Both the position numbers and the translations under genes were made by a program. From Gammaproteobacteria bacterium (lineage in GTDB: Bacteria > Pseudomonadota > Gammaproteobacteria > Arenicellales > Poriferihabitantaceae), in NCBI GenBank assembly GCA_020027415.1, contig JAHRAW010000023.1, forward strand, positions 1 through 22,294: a stretch of DNA of 22,294 nt. Direction: 5' to 3'. This document shows positions 1 through 8,242 of this stretch, one piece after another (within the stretch, counting starts at the first letter, position 1; each line of letters starts with the position of its first letter). Under the pieces are notes generated by a model. The model worked only from the letters and a program-made list of their open reading frames with translations, did not search any database and was not told the DNA's origin.

Positions 1-2206
1 TGTTGCCGAGCGCCGCCACAAATGTCTCGCCGGACTGTGAGGTATAAAAGGGAACTCTCAATTCAAACGGCACGCCCACCACCAGGGTCAACGGACTCGG
101 CAACTTCGGATAGCCTGGGCTGCCACCCCGTCCGGCGACCACCGTTATGGTGATGGTATCCCTGCCCTCGCGTCCGCCAGGCTCGGTAACCACCGCCTCA
201 AATGTGTATTCTTCCACGACTCTTGTGCTGGGCGTGCGGGGGTTAACGCCGGGCGCTACGGGAGCGATGAACTGCAAAGTCGGGCTGTTGGCGCCGAACA
301 CTTCCACCGGATCGCCGCCAGTTTGTCGCCAGCGATATCGCAGCGGCTGCAATATGGTTTCGGCGGAGCGTACGTTGACTCCTAAGGTAACGATATCACC
401 GTCCACTACCTCGGGGGTCGAATCACCTCCAGAGTTTGTCGGACCGAGCACCTCCACCCGCAACTGACTGGCAACGGCGGTCACGCGCACGAACACCACA
501 TCGGGGCGGGATACATTGTCGTGCGAGTCGGTAACGCGCAACTCAAACGCAACATTGGCATCGCTGCTCAGGTTGGGCGCGGTGAAAGTCGGCGTGGCGG
601 TGTCGGCGCCGCGCAGATTCACCACCATCGGCAAGCCAATTTGCGTCCATTGGTACCTCAGCGCACTACTGGCAGCGTCGTCCTCCACATCGGTGCTACC
701 GCCGCCGTTCAGCGTCACTCCGCTGCCTTCGGCAACGGTTTGATCGGCGCCGGCGTCCGCCACTGGCACCGTGCCGGTCAGCGATTGCACCGTGACGCGG
801 AAGGTTTGCATGCCAAAGTTGTCGTCGCTATCGGTGGCGCGGTAGGTCAGTTCCACATAGCCCGGGGCGGCAGTGGTAGCGGCGGTGGGCGTGCCGCGCA
901 AGGTGCGCACATTTTCCACAAAGCGCAAGCCCGGCAACATGCTCGCCAATGACGGCTCGACGGTATATCGATACGGCGGCTTGCCGCCGCTGGCGAGCGG
1001 CAAAATCAACTCGCCAATGGAATGGCGTTGGTAAAAGGTTTGGTCGGGAAGTTGGCCGATGCGCACCATCGTTTTGTCATACGGGGTCGCGCTGGCTTGC
1101 GAAAACTCGCCGCTCACGCCGGCTACGGTGCGCGCATAAACGCGATAGAAATACTGCGTGTCGCAAGTGGTGGTGAGGTCGGTGGCAATGGTGGCTGCGC
1201 CCGCCACCGGCACCGTCACTTGCTCGCTCAGCGGCAAAAAACTCGACTCCGTGTGGCGCAATAACTCGTAGCCGGTGAACGCCGAACCGCCGGTAGCTGC
1301 AGGCGCCTGCCACGCCAACGCCACCTGACAACTGTTCATGCCGCCGGCTCCGGGTTGCACGGTGGCGGTTAGGTTGCGCGGCGCGTCGGGAACGCCAACC
1401 CCGGCTTGCGTATCCATCACCACCAACAACACCGTGCTCACCGGCACCTGTTGATAACCCGTATCTGTGGTTGCCAAATTGTTGGTAATCACCGCGCTGT
1501 CTTCAGTGCCGTTGGCATCCAGCGGCGCGCTTAGCCTCACCGTCTGCGCCGTACTCCAATTGGTCGGCGTGAAAGTTAGCCTCGGCGGCGATATGCGCAC
1601 CACCGAGTTGTCGTTGCTGGTCGGGGTGACGATCACCTCCGCGTTCGGCGGCGTGTCCAACACTATCGTATAACTGCCGCTCTCGCCTTCATTCACCGTC
1701 ACACGGGTGGGGGTGACGGTAACGCCGGCCGCCTCTTGCAAGATGCTGACGCTGGCGACCGCGCCGGCGGCGTTGGCGTTGAACGCGCGCAAGCGATAGT
1801 AGTATTCGCTGCCGCCGGCAACGCCGCCGAGAATGTTGTCGGTATAGGTGAGCGCGGCGCCAGCCAGCGGCACGATGAGGGAAGATCCTGCGCCGGCAAT
1901 TTGGGCGTAGTCGGCATCGACGGGAATCGCCGCGCCGCGCGCGCGAATGGCGCGATCCAAGCGGTAGCCGGTCGGCATCACATTCAGCGGCGCCAGCCAA
2001 CGCAGTGCAATGGACTGCTGAGCATCGGCGATTACGGCGGTGAACTCAGTCGGGGCGTCGGGCGGGGTTTGCGCGAAAGTTCGCTCGCCAACCAGCCCGC
2101 CGCCAAGCATAAGCGCGCTAATGGTCAGCATGCCAAGCAACCGCGCGCGCCAACGCAATTGCAAACGCGGCCGCAAACTAGCATAGACGTAGGAAATATT
2201 CGGCAT
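1..2206 (-). CDS. secreted multi-domain FN3/Calx-beta/PKD-like surface protein (N-terminal part, cut by window edge)
   Basis: An open frame without stops runs from an ATG at 2206-2204 to the left edge, giving 735 codons; the C-terminus is outside. Residues 1-22 are basic, 23-40 hydrophobic (LLGMLTISALMLGG), and TFA-QT near residue 45 looks like a signal peptidase I site, so export is likely. Reading on, I see an FN3 domain (about 48-155, with GYRLDRA and EYYYRLRAFN), a Calx-beta-like repeat (about 160-265, with VTVNEGESGSYT and LTFTPTNWSTAQTV), a second FN3 domain (about 270-380), a cadherin/putative-Ig-like segment (380-470), a PKD/REJ-like domain (about 480-575, DAGADQTVAEG) and a related domain (578-690). 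Such strings are typical of adhesins or other cell-surface proteins; no enzyme domain is visible, but one could lie beyond the edge. A weak AGAG sits just before the ATG. Function is inferred from architecture only. Confidence 0.8.
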   Translation of the reverse strand, partial: MPNISYVYASLRPRLQLRWRARLLGMLTISALMLGGGLVGERTFAQTPPDAPTEFTAVIADAQQSIALRWLAPLNVMPTGYRLDRAIRARGAAIPVDADYAQIAGAGSSLIVPLAGAALTYTDNILGGVAGGSEYYYRLRAFNANAAGAVASVSILQEAAGVTVTPTRVTVNEGESGSYTIVLDTPPNAEVIVTPTSNDNSVVRISPPRLTFTPTNWSTAQTVRLSAPLDANGTEDSAVITNNLATTDTGYQQVPVSTVLLVVMDTQAGVGVPDAPRNLTATVQPGAGGMNSCQVALAWQAPAATGGSAFTGYELLRHTESSFLPLSEQVTVPVAGAATIATDLTTTCDTQYFYRVYARTVAGVSGEFSQASATPYDKTMVRIGQLPDQTFYQRHSIGELILPLASGGKPPYRYTVEPSLASMLPGLRFVENVRTLRGTPTAATTAAPGYVELTYRATDSDDNFGMQTFRVTVQSLTGTVPVADAGADQTVAEGSGVTLNGGGSTDVEDDAASSALRYQWTQIGLPMVVNLRGADTATPTFTAPNLSSDANVAFELRVTDSHDNVSRPDVVFVRVTAVASQLRVEVLGPTNSGGDSTPEVVDGDIVTLGVNVRSAETILQPLRYRWRQTGGDPVEVFGANSPTLQFIAPVAPGVNPRTPSTRVVEEYTFEAVVTEPGGREGRDTITITVVAGRGGSPGYPKLPSPLTLVVGVPFELRVPFYTSQSGETFVAALGN

Positions 2207-2476
2207 AGTTCTCTATTAGTTGGTGAGTGGGACACAAAAACAAAGCGCAATATTACCATAAATCCAAAAAATGCGAGTATAGAAATCAAATTAGCCAAAA
2301 ATCGCCCGCAGCGATTTTTCACGCAAGCCCCGCCTAAGCATGGTTAGTATCACGGCTGATACCCACAATTCCGCAGTATTTTACTTGAATCCAGCCGCGG
2401 TTTGCGCTTGCTGATTCGGTGTGCTACCCTTGCTTGCTATGCAACCGCCCGTTTCCGCACTTTCTAATTTAGCCAA
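2207..2476. promoter_or_regulatory. divergent intergenic region between surface protein and aceE
   Basis: This AT-rich 270-bp gap must hold promoters for both divergent genes. A plausible sigma70-like pair for aceE is TTGCGC at 2402-2407 and TACCCT at 2425-2430 with a 17-bp spacer; the -10 is weak. On the minus strand, TATACT and TAATAT words occur upstream of the surface gene, but I found no convincing -35 partner. I see no copy of the E. coli PdhR operator (AATTGGT-n-ACCAATT). A perfect inverted repeat at 2297-2319 is listed separately. Confidence 0.4.
2297..2319. repeat. 9-bp perfect inverted repeat, possible bidirectional terminator or operator
   Basis: AAAAATCGC (2297-2305) and GCGATTTTT (2311-2319) are perfect complements around the 5-nt loop CCGCA. 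Read on either strand this gives a short GC-containing stem followed by a T-run, the layout of a weak bidirectional intrinsic terminator. It lies upstream of both flanking genes, so an operator or insulator role is equally possible. Confidence 0.45.
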
Positions 2477-5263
2477 ATGTCAACCCCAACCCCAAATCCA
2501 ACGCCGCCCGATATAGATGCGGTGGAGACCGCTGAGTGGGTGGCGGGATTGGCGGCGGTGATGCAGCGCGATGGCGAGGCGCGGGCGCATTTTTTGATTG
2601 AGCAGTTGATTGACCATGCGCGGCGCGGCGGCGCGCATATTCCCTATCGCGCGCATACCGCCTATCTCAACACTATTCCGCCGCATTTGGAAGCCCGCAG
2701 CGACGGCGACCACGCGTTGGAACGGCGCATTCGCGCGCTGATTCGCTGGAACGCGCTGGCAATGGTGGTGCGCGCCAACCGCATATCCAGTGAATTGGGC
2801 GGGCATATCGCCAGTTTTGCGTCGGCCGCCACGTTGTATGATGTCGGCTTTAATCATTTCTGGCGCGCCGCCAACGCCGCCAACCAACAAGGCGGCGGTG
2901 GCGGCGATATGTTGTTTGTGCAGGGGCATTCGGCGCCCGGTATTTACGCGCGCGCTTATTTGGAACGGCGGCTGGATGAGTCGCATCTGCTTAATTTCCG
3001 CCAAGAAGTGGACGGCAACGGCATTTCGTCGTATCCGCATCCATGGCTGATGCCGAATTTCTGGCAGTTTCCCACCGTGTCTATGGGGCTGGGACCGATT
3101 ATGGCGATTTATCAGGCGCGGTTTATGAAGTATTTGCAACATCGCGGTTTGTTGGCGGCGGACGAGGATGGGGACGGCGGCGGGCGCAAAATCTGGGCGT
3201 TTTTGGGCGACGGCGAGATGGACGAACCGGAGTCGTTGGGCGCGCTATCGTTGGGCGGGCGGGAGAATTTGGATAACCTGATTTTCGTGGTTAACTGCAA
3301 CCTGCAGCGGCTGGATGGACCAGTGCGCGGCAACGGCAAAATCATCCAAGAATTAGAGGGCGAGTTTCGCGGCGCCGGGTGGAATGTGATTAAGGTGATT
3401 TGGGGGTCGTATTGGGATCCGCTGCTGATGCGCGACCACCAAGGGCTGCTGAAACAACGCATGGATGAGGCGCTGGACGGCGAATACCAAGCCTTCAAAG
3501 CCAAAGACGGCGCGTATGTGCGCGCCAAGTTTTTCGGCAAGTATCCACAACTGGCGGAGATGGTCTCCAATATGACCGATGAGGATATCTGGCGGCTGAA
3601 CCGCGGCGGGCATGACCCGCATAAAATCTACGCCGCCTATGCGGCGGCGGCGGCGCACCGCGGACAGCCGACGGTGATTTTGGCAAAAACGGTGAAAGGC
3701 TACGGCATGGGCGAAGCCGGCGAAGGACAAAATACCACCCACCAGCAGAAGAAAATGGGCGAAGAGGCGATGTTGGCGTTCCGCGATCGCTTTAATATTC
3801 CGCTGACCGATGCGCAGGTCGCTGAAACGCCGTTCTACCGCCCGCTTAAGGATTCCGCCGAAACCCAATATTTGTTGGCGCGCCGCGAGGCGTTGGGCGG
3901 CTTTTTGCCGGCGCGACGCGGCATGCGCGCCGCCAAGTTGCCGTTTGAATTGCCCAAGTTGACGTTGTTTCAAGCGCAACTGGACGGCAGCGGCGCGCGC
4001 GAAATTTCCACCACTATGGCGTTCGTGCGCATCTTGTCGGCGTTGATGCGCGAACCGCAATTGAAAAAATATATCACCCCGATTATCCCCGATGAATCGC
4101 GCACTTTCGGCATGGAGGGGATGTTTCGGCAGTTGGGCATTTACTCGCCAAAGGGGCAATTATATGAGCCGGAAGACGCCGACCAGTTGATGTTCTACCG
4201 CGAGAGTCAAGCCGGACAAGTGTTGCAGGAGGGCATCAGCGAGGCCGGGGCGATGTCGTCGTGGATTGCGGCAGCGACCGCATACAGCAATCACAATTTA
4301 TGCATCGTGCCGTTTTTTATTCTGTATTCCATGTTCGGCTTTCAGCGCATCGGCGATTTGTGCTGGGCGGCCGGCGACAGCCGCGCGCGCGGCTTCATCC
4401 TCGGCGGCACCGCCGGGCGCACCACTTTGGCGGGCGAAGGCTTGCAACACCAAGACGGACATAGTTTGGTGCTTGCCAGCACGGTGCCGAATTGCGTGGC
4501 GTATGACCCGGCGTATGGGTTTGAACTGGCGGTGATTATCCACCACGGCTTGCAGCGCATGTATCAGCGGCGCGACGCGGTGTATTACTACATCACGGTG
4601 ATGAATGAAAACTACCCGCATCCGCCGATGCCTAAGGGCGCGGCGGAGGGGATTGTGCGCGGCATGTATTTATTGCGCAGCACCAGTGCAAGCGCCGGCG
4701 CGGCGAAAAGTAAGACGAAGAGTACGAGTAACAGCAAAACTAAGGACCCGGGCAAGAAAGAAATCAAGGTGCAACTCTTGGGCGGCGGCGCGATTCTGCG
4801 CGAAGTGGAAGCCGCCGCGGATTTGTTGGCGGAGAATCACGCGATTTATGCCGATATATGGAGCGTCACCAGTTTCAACGAACTGGCGCGCGACGGCAAC
4901 GCCGCGCACCGCCATAACTACCTGCACCCGCACGCCAAGCCGCGCAAAAGTTATGTGGCGCAGTGCCTCGCCGCCGCCGATGAAAATGCGCCGGTGGTGG
5001 CGGCGAGTGATTATATTCGGCTATATGCGGAGCAGATTCGCGCCTTTGTGCCGCAACCGTATTATGTGTTAGGCACCGACGGCTTCGGGCGCAGCGACAC
5101 CCGCGCGCAACTGCGCAAGTTTTTTGAGGTGAGCCGCTATCATGTGGTGGCGCAAACCTTGTTCGCGCTGGCGCAACAAGGGCTGGTGTCGGCGCAACAA
5201 TGCCGCGCCGCCATTGAAAAGTATGGCATTGACGCGGATGCGGTTAATCCGGCGGATGCTTGA
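2477..5263 (+). CDS. aceE: pyruvate dehydrogenase E1 component, homodimeric type
   Basis: This 928-residue protein is the thiamine diphosphate-dependent E1 that decarboxylates pyruvate and acetylates the lipoyl group of E2. The diphosphate/Mg site is clear: GDGEMDE at 244-250 and NCNLQRLDGPV at 273-283. The loop EGQNTTHQQKKM places His422 at the position of E. coli His407. The C-terminal third keeps VLGTDGFGRSD and ends DADAVNP, as in E. coli AceE (887 aa). The extra length is mostly a Ser/Lys/Thr-rich insert at about 735-762. I chose the ATG at 2477; an ATG near 2439 is out of frame. No strong ribosome site is seen. It is the first gene of aceE-aceF-lpdA, with 79 nt to the aceF ATG. Identification is secure. 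Confidence 0.97.
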   Translation: MSTPTPNPTPPDIDAVETAEWVAGLAAVMQRDGEARAHFLIEQLIDHARRGGAHIPYRAHTAYLNTIPPHLEARSDGDHALERRIRALIRWNALAMVVRANRISSELGGHIASFASAATLYDVGFNHFWRAANAANQQGGGGGDMLFVQGHSAPGIYARAYLERRLDESHLLNFRQEVDGNGISSYPHPWLMPNFWQFPTVSMGLGPIMAIYQARFMKYLQHRGLLAADEDGDGGGRKIWAFLGDGEMDEPESLGALSLGGRENLDNLIFVVNCNLQRLDGPVRGNGKIIQELEGEFRGAGWNVIKVIWGSYWDPLLMRDHQGLLKQRMDEALDGEYQAFKAKDGAYVRAKFFGKYPQLAEMVSNMTDEDIWRLNRGGHDPHKIYAAYAAAAAHRGQPTVILAKTVKGYGMGEAGEGQNTTHQQKKMGEEAMLAFRDRFNIPLTDAQVAETPFYRPLKDSAETQYLLARREALGGFLPARRGMRAAKLPFELPKLTLFQAQLDGSGAREISTTMAFVRILSALMREPQLKKYITPIIPDESRTFGMEGMFRQLGIYSPKGQLYEPEDADQLMFYRESQAGQVLQEGISEAGAMSSWIAAATAYSNHNLCIVPFFILYSMFGFQRIGDLCWAAGDSRARGFILGGTAGRTTLAGEGLQHQDGHSLVLASTVPNCVAYDPAYGFELAVIIHHGLQRMYQRRDAVYYYITVMNENYPHPPMPKGAAEGIVRGMYLLRSTSASAGAAKSKTKSTSNSKTKDPGKKEIKVQLLGGGAILREVEAAADLLAENHAIYADIWSVTSFNELARDGNAAHRHNYLHPHAKPRKSYVAQCLAAADENAPVVAASDYIRLYAEQIRAFVPQPYYVLGTDGFGRSDTRAQLRKFFEVSRYHVVAQTLFALAQQGLVSAQQCRAAIEKYGIDADAVNPADA

Positions 5264-5342
5264 TTTTGCCGTTTGATTGCGTTTGTTTGAAACTGATTCC
5301 GCCCGCCTGAAACCACCGCCCGATTTAAGCCAGCCTGAGCCG

Positions 5343-6686
5343 ATGTCCTCTGCGATTGAAATTAAGGTGCCGGATATTGGCGATTTCAACGAAGTTGAAG
5401 TCATAGAGGTGTTGGTCGCCGCCGGACAACGAGTGGCGGCGGAGGATCCGCTGCTTACCTTAGAGAGCGACAAAGCGACCATGGATATTCCCGCGCCGCA
5501 AGCGGGCGTGATTGGTAAATTATTGGTGCAAGTCGGACAGAAAGTTTCGCAAGGCAGCGCGATTGCTGTGTTGCAAGTGAGCGCGGCGGCTGAGGCTGAG
5601 CCGGCGGCAAAAACGGACGCGGCGGCGGATACTCCTACCGCGCCGCCGATTGCCGAGAGCAAGGATAAAGACGGCGGCAAGCCGAGTGAATCGGATGAAA
5701 CGCCCGCGCCCGCCGCGCCAGCTGAAACGCCCACGCCAACTGCGCCAACCCCGCCCGATTCCGTTTCCCCGCCGGCCAACGCCCCGCTACCCCATGCCAG
5801 CCCGGCGGTGCGCCGCTTGGCGCGGCAGTTGGGCGCGCAACTGCCGCAAATCCACGGGCAAGGACGCAACGGACGCATTACCCGACAGGATGTGAAGGAT
5901 TGGGTGAAACAACGCTTGACCGCGGCGGCGCCGCGGCCGAGCGGCAACTTGAATTTACCGCCCATGCCGGAGATTGATTTTTCGCAGTTTGGCGAGGTGG
6001 AAAAAGTGCCGTTGGCGCGCATTAAAAAAATATCCGGCGCGCATTTGCAACGCGCGTGGCTGAGCATCCCGCATGTTACGCACCACGACGAAGTCGATAT
6101 TACCGAGTTGGAACAATTCCGCCAATCGCTGAAAGACGAAGCCGCGCAACAAGGCGTGCGCCTCACCTTGCTCGCGTTTGTGGTCAAAAGCGTGGCGCGC
6201 GCATTGCAGGAATTCCCCCACTTCAACGCTTCGTTGCATGCGGACGGCGAACACTTGACGCTGAAAAAGTATTACAACATCGGCATCGCGGTGGATACGC
6301 CGCACGGGTTGGTGGTGCCGGTGCTGAAAGCGGTGGCGCAAAAAACCATCTTCGCCATCGCCAAAGAGATGGGCGAACTGAGCCAATTGGCGCGCGGCGG
6401 CAAGTTGCAACCGCAGCATTTGCAGGGCGGCTGTTTCAGCATTTCCAGTTTAGGCGGCATCGGCGGCAACGCCTTTACGCCCATCGTCAATGCGCCGCAA
6501 GTGGCTATTTTAGGCGTCACCCGCGCGCGCATACGCGCCTGCTGGGACGGCAAAGCCTTCCAACCGCGCTTGATGTTGCCGCTGGATTTGTCGTACGACC
6601 ATCGGGTGGTGGACGGCGCCGAGGCGGCGCGCATGGTCGCCTTCATCACGCAGTTACTCGCCGATGTGCGGCGCTTAGCGCTATGA
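5343..6686 (+). CDS. aceF: pyruvate dehydrogenase E2, dihydrolipoamide acetyltransferase
   Basis: The product (447 aa from the ATG at 5343) carries acetyl groups from E1 to CoA and forms the core of the complex. It has one N-terminal lipoyl domain (about 4-80) with the lipoylated Lys44 in ESDKATMD, an Ala/Pro-rich linker (about 83-150), a peripheral subunit-binding domain (about 153-190, ASPAVRRLAR... GRITRQDV) and a catalytic domain ending with DHRVVDGA, where His420 and Asp424 are the acyltransferase residues. E. coli AceF has three lipoyl domains and is about 630 aa; a single lipoyl domain is common elsewhere. The frame is open further up to a TTG at 5277, but those 22 residues precede the normal lipoyl start, so the ATG is preferred. 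The stop overlaps a tiny ORF by ATGA. Confidence 0.95.
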   Translation: MSSAIEIKVPDIGDFNEVEVIEVLVAAGQRVAAEDPLLTLESDKATMDIPAPQAGVIGKLLVQVGQKVSQGSAIAVLQVSAAAEAEPAAKTDAAADTPTAPPIAESKDKDGGKPSESDETPAPAAPAETPTPTAPTPPDSVSPPANAPLPHASPAVRRLARQLGAQLPQIHGQGRNGRITRQDVKDWVKQRLTAAAPRPSGNLNLPPMPEIDFSQFGEVEKVPLARIKKISGAHLQRAWLSIPHVTHHDEVDITELEQFRQSLKDEAAQQGVRLTLLAFVVKSVARALQEFPHFNASLHADGEHLTLKKYYNIGIAVDTPHGLVVPVLKAVAQKTIFAIAKEMGELSQLARGGKLQPQHLQGGCFSISSLGGIGGNAFTPIVNAPQVAILGVTRARIRACWDGKAFQPRLMLPLDLSYDHRVVDGAEAARMVAFITQLLADVRRLAL

Positions 6687-6718
6687 ATTTGAATTTGGAA
6701 TTGGAATTGGAATTGTAA
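6683..6718 (+). other. 11-codon mini-ORF made of a GGAATT-type hexamer repeat
   Basis: An ATG at 6683 overlaps the aceF TGA as ATGA and opens a frame encoding MNLNLELELEL before TAA at 6716-6718. The DNA is a hexamer array: GAATTT twice (6685-6696), then GGAATT three times (6697-6714). It fills most of the aceF-lpdA gap. It may be translated by coupling, or may simply be a microsatellite spacer; nothing shows that the peptide has a function. Confidence 0.3.
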
Positions 6719-6742
6719 ATCCCGCCGCGGCGAATTTTGAGC

Positions 6743-8182
6743 ATGGCACAACCGATGCAAGTGGATTTAGCGGTCTTGGGCGGCGGACCGGGCGGCTATA
6801 ACGCGGCGTTCCGCGCCGCCGATCTCGGCTTGAAAACGGCGTTAATTGAGCGGTATCCGAACTTGGGCGGGGTGTGCCTGAATGTCGGTTGCATTCCGTC
6901 CAAAGCGTTGTTGCATGTCGCCGAAGTCATCACCGCCGCCGCGCAAGCCGATGCGGTCGGCGTGCGCTTCGCCGCGCCGCAGGTGGAGTTGGCGCAAACG
7001 CGGCGGTGGCAGGCGGGCATCGTACAGCAACTGACGCGCGGGCTGGCCGGGCTGGCAAAAAAGCGCCACGTGGCGGTGGTGCATGGGGTTGGGCAATTCA
7101 CTTCGCCGCATAGTCTGGCGGTGCAAGCGGACGCCGGGGTGACTGAGGTGCGCTTCAAACAGGCGGTGGTGGCGGCGGGTTCTTCGCCGCTTGAAATCGC
7201 GCAATTTCCGCATGCCGATGCGCGCGTGATGAACTCCACCGATGCGCTGCGACTGGATGATATTCCGCCGCGCTTGTTGGTGGTCGGCGGCGGCGTAATC
7301 GGCTTGGAACTCGCCTGCGTTTATCATGCGTTGGGCAGCCGTATCAGCGTGGTGGAGCAACTGGATACGCTGCTGGCGGGCGCGGACGCGGATTTGTTGC
7401 GCCCGCTACAACAGCGGATTGCTAAGCAGTATGAAAATATCTGGCTGAACACGCGGGTATGCAAGCTGGAGGCGCTGAAAGGCGGAAGTGGCGAGGGCGG
7501 CAAGGGCGGCATTCGGGTAACTCTGGACGGGGCCGACGCGCCGAAACAAATGACTTTTGACAAGGCGCTGGTGTGCGTTGGGCGCGCGCCCAACGGACAT
7601 CTCGTGCAGGGCGAGGCGGCTGGGCTGGCGATTGACCAGCGCGGGTTTATTGGGGTGGATCGCCAACAACGCACCAATGTGCCGCATATTTTCGCCATCG
7701 GCGATATAGTCGGGCAGCCGATGTTGGCGCATAAAGCGACCCATCAAGGCAAGGTGGCGGCGGAAGTGGCGGCTGGTATGAACAGCGAATTTGCGGCGCG
7801 CGCAATTGCCAATGTGGCGTATACCGACCCGGAAGTGGCGTGGGTCGGCCTCACCGAACACGAAGCCAAGCGACAGGGGCTGGCGTATCGCAAAGGCAGT
7901 TTTCCGTGGGTGGCGAGCGGGCGCGCGTTGGCGCAAGGCGCGGCGCAAGGGGTGACCAAACTTCTGTTTGACGAGCAGCAGCGGATTATCGGCGCCGGCG
8001 TTACCGGCGCGCACGCCGGCGACCTGATTGCCGAAGCGGCGTTGGCAATTGAGATGGGCGCCGAAGCGGAGGATATCGGGCTGACCATTCACCCGCATCC
8101 GACTTTGGCGGAGACTTTGGGGCTTGCCGCCGAAGCCTTCGCCGGGGTGATTACGGATTTGTATCTGCCCAAAAAACCATAA
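6743..8182 (+). CDS. lpdA: dihydrolipoamide dehydrogenase (E3)
   Basis: The 479-residue flavoprotein reoxidises the dihydrolipoyl group of E2 with NAD+. The N-terminal FAD-binding GGGPGG is at 13-18, and the redox disulfide is Cys45-Cys50 in CLNVGC. A second dinucleotide fold (VVGGGVIGLE) binds NAD; AIGDIVGQPMLAHKA is the conserved second FAD contact. The C-terminal HPHPTLAETL supplies the His-Glu base pair (His452, Glu457) to the partner subunit. The frame begins with a TTG two codons earlier (6737), but the ATG at 6743 gives the normal start. There is no N-terminal lipoyl domain, unlike some proteobacterial LpdA proteins. It closes the PDH operon 56 nt after aceF and can also serve 2-oxoglutarate dehydrogenase. 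Confidence 0.96.
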   Translation: MAQPMQVDLAVLGGGPGGYNAAFRAADLGLKTALIERYPNLGGVCLNVGCIPSKALLHVAEVITAAAQADAVGVRFAAPQVELAQTRRWQAGIVQQLTRGLAGLAKKRHVAVVHGVGQFTSPHSLAVQADAGVTEVRFKQAVVAAGSSPLEIAQFPHADARVMNSTDALRLDDIPPRLLVVGGGVIGLELACVYHALGSRISVVEQLDTLLAGADADLLRPLQQRIAKQYENIWLNTRVCKLEALKGGSGEGGKGGIRVTLDGADAPKQMTFDKALVCVGRAPNGHLVQGEAAGLAIDQRGFIGVDRQQRTNVPHIFAIGDIVGQPMLAHKATHQGKVAAEVAAGMNSEFAARAIANVAYTDPEVAWVGLTEHEAKRQGLAYRKGSFPWVASGRALAQGAAQGVTKLLFDEQQRIIGAGVTGAHAGDLIAEAALAIEMGAEAEDIGLTIHPHPTLAETLGLAAEAFAGVITDLYLPKKP

Positions 8183-8242
8183 GCGAATCAGCGCGCGCCG
8201 AGCCGGGCGTGGCTAACTCGGCGGCGGCGGTAACTACGGCAA
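8183..8242. other. convergent gap lpdA / recO with weak stem
   Basis: This 60-bp gap separates two converging operons. It contains GCCGAG (8197-8202) and CTCGGC (8217-8222), extendable by one C-G pair to a 7-bp stem with a 14-nt loop. No T-run follows on either strand, so it is not a classical intrinsic terminator. Confidence 0.3.

Noticed and set aside
1736..2347. 203-codon open frame on the plus strand
   Set aside because: It is antisense to the FN3-domain gene, has an Arg/Ala/Gly-rich product without family motifs, and arises from GC-rich codon structure.
3353..4159. 268-codon frame antisense to aceE
   Set aside because: The plus-strand AceE frame has clear catalytic motifs throughout; the antisense product is His/Arg-rich and motif-free.
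5277..5342. TTG start for aceF giving 22 extra residues
   Set aside because: The extra residues precede the canonical lipoyl-domain start and the ATG at 5343 fits the family.
5069..6226. 385-codon frame on the minus strand across aceE/aceF
   Set aside because: It is a shadow of the Ala/Pro-rich aceF linker and lipoyl region; the composition is Ser/Ala/Gly-rich with no recognisable domain.
8197..8222. Intrinsic terminator between lpdA and recO
   Set aside because: The stem is 7 bp with a 14-nt loop and no T-run on either strand, so it does not meet the usual form.
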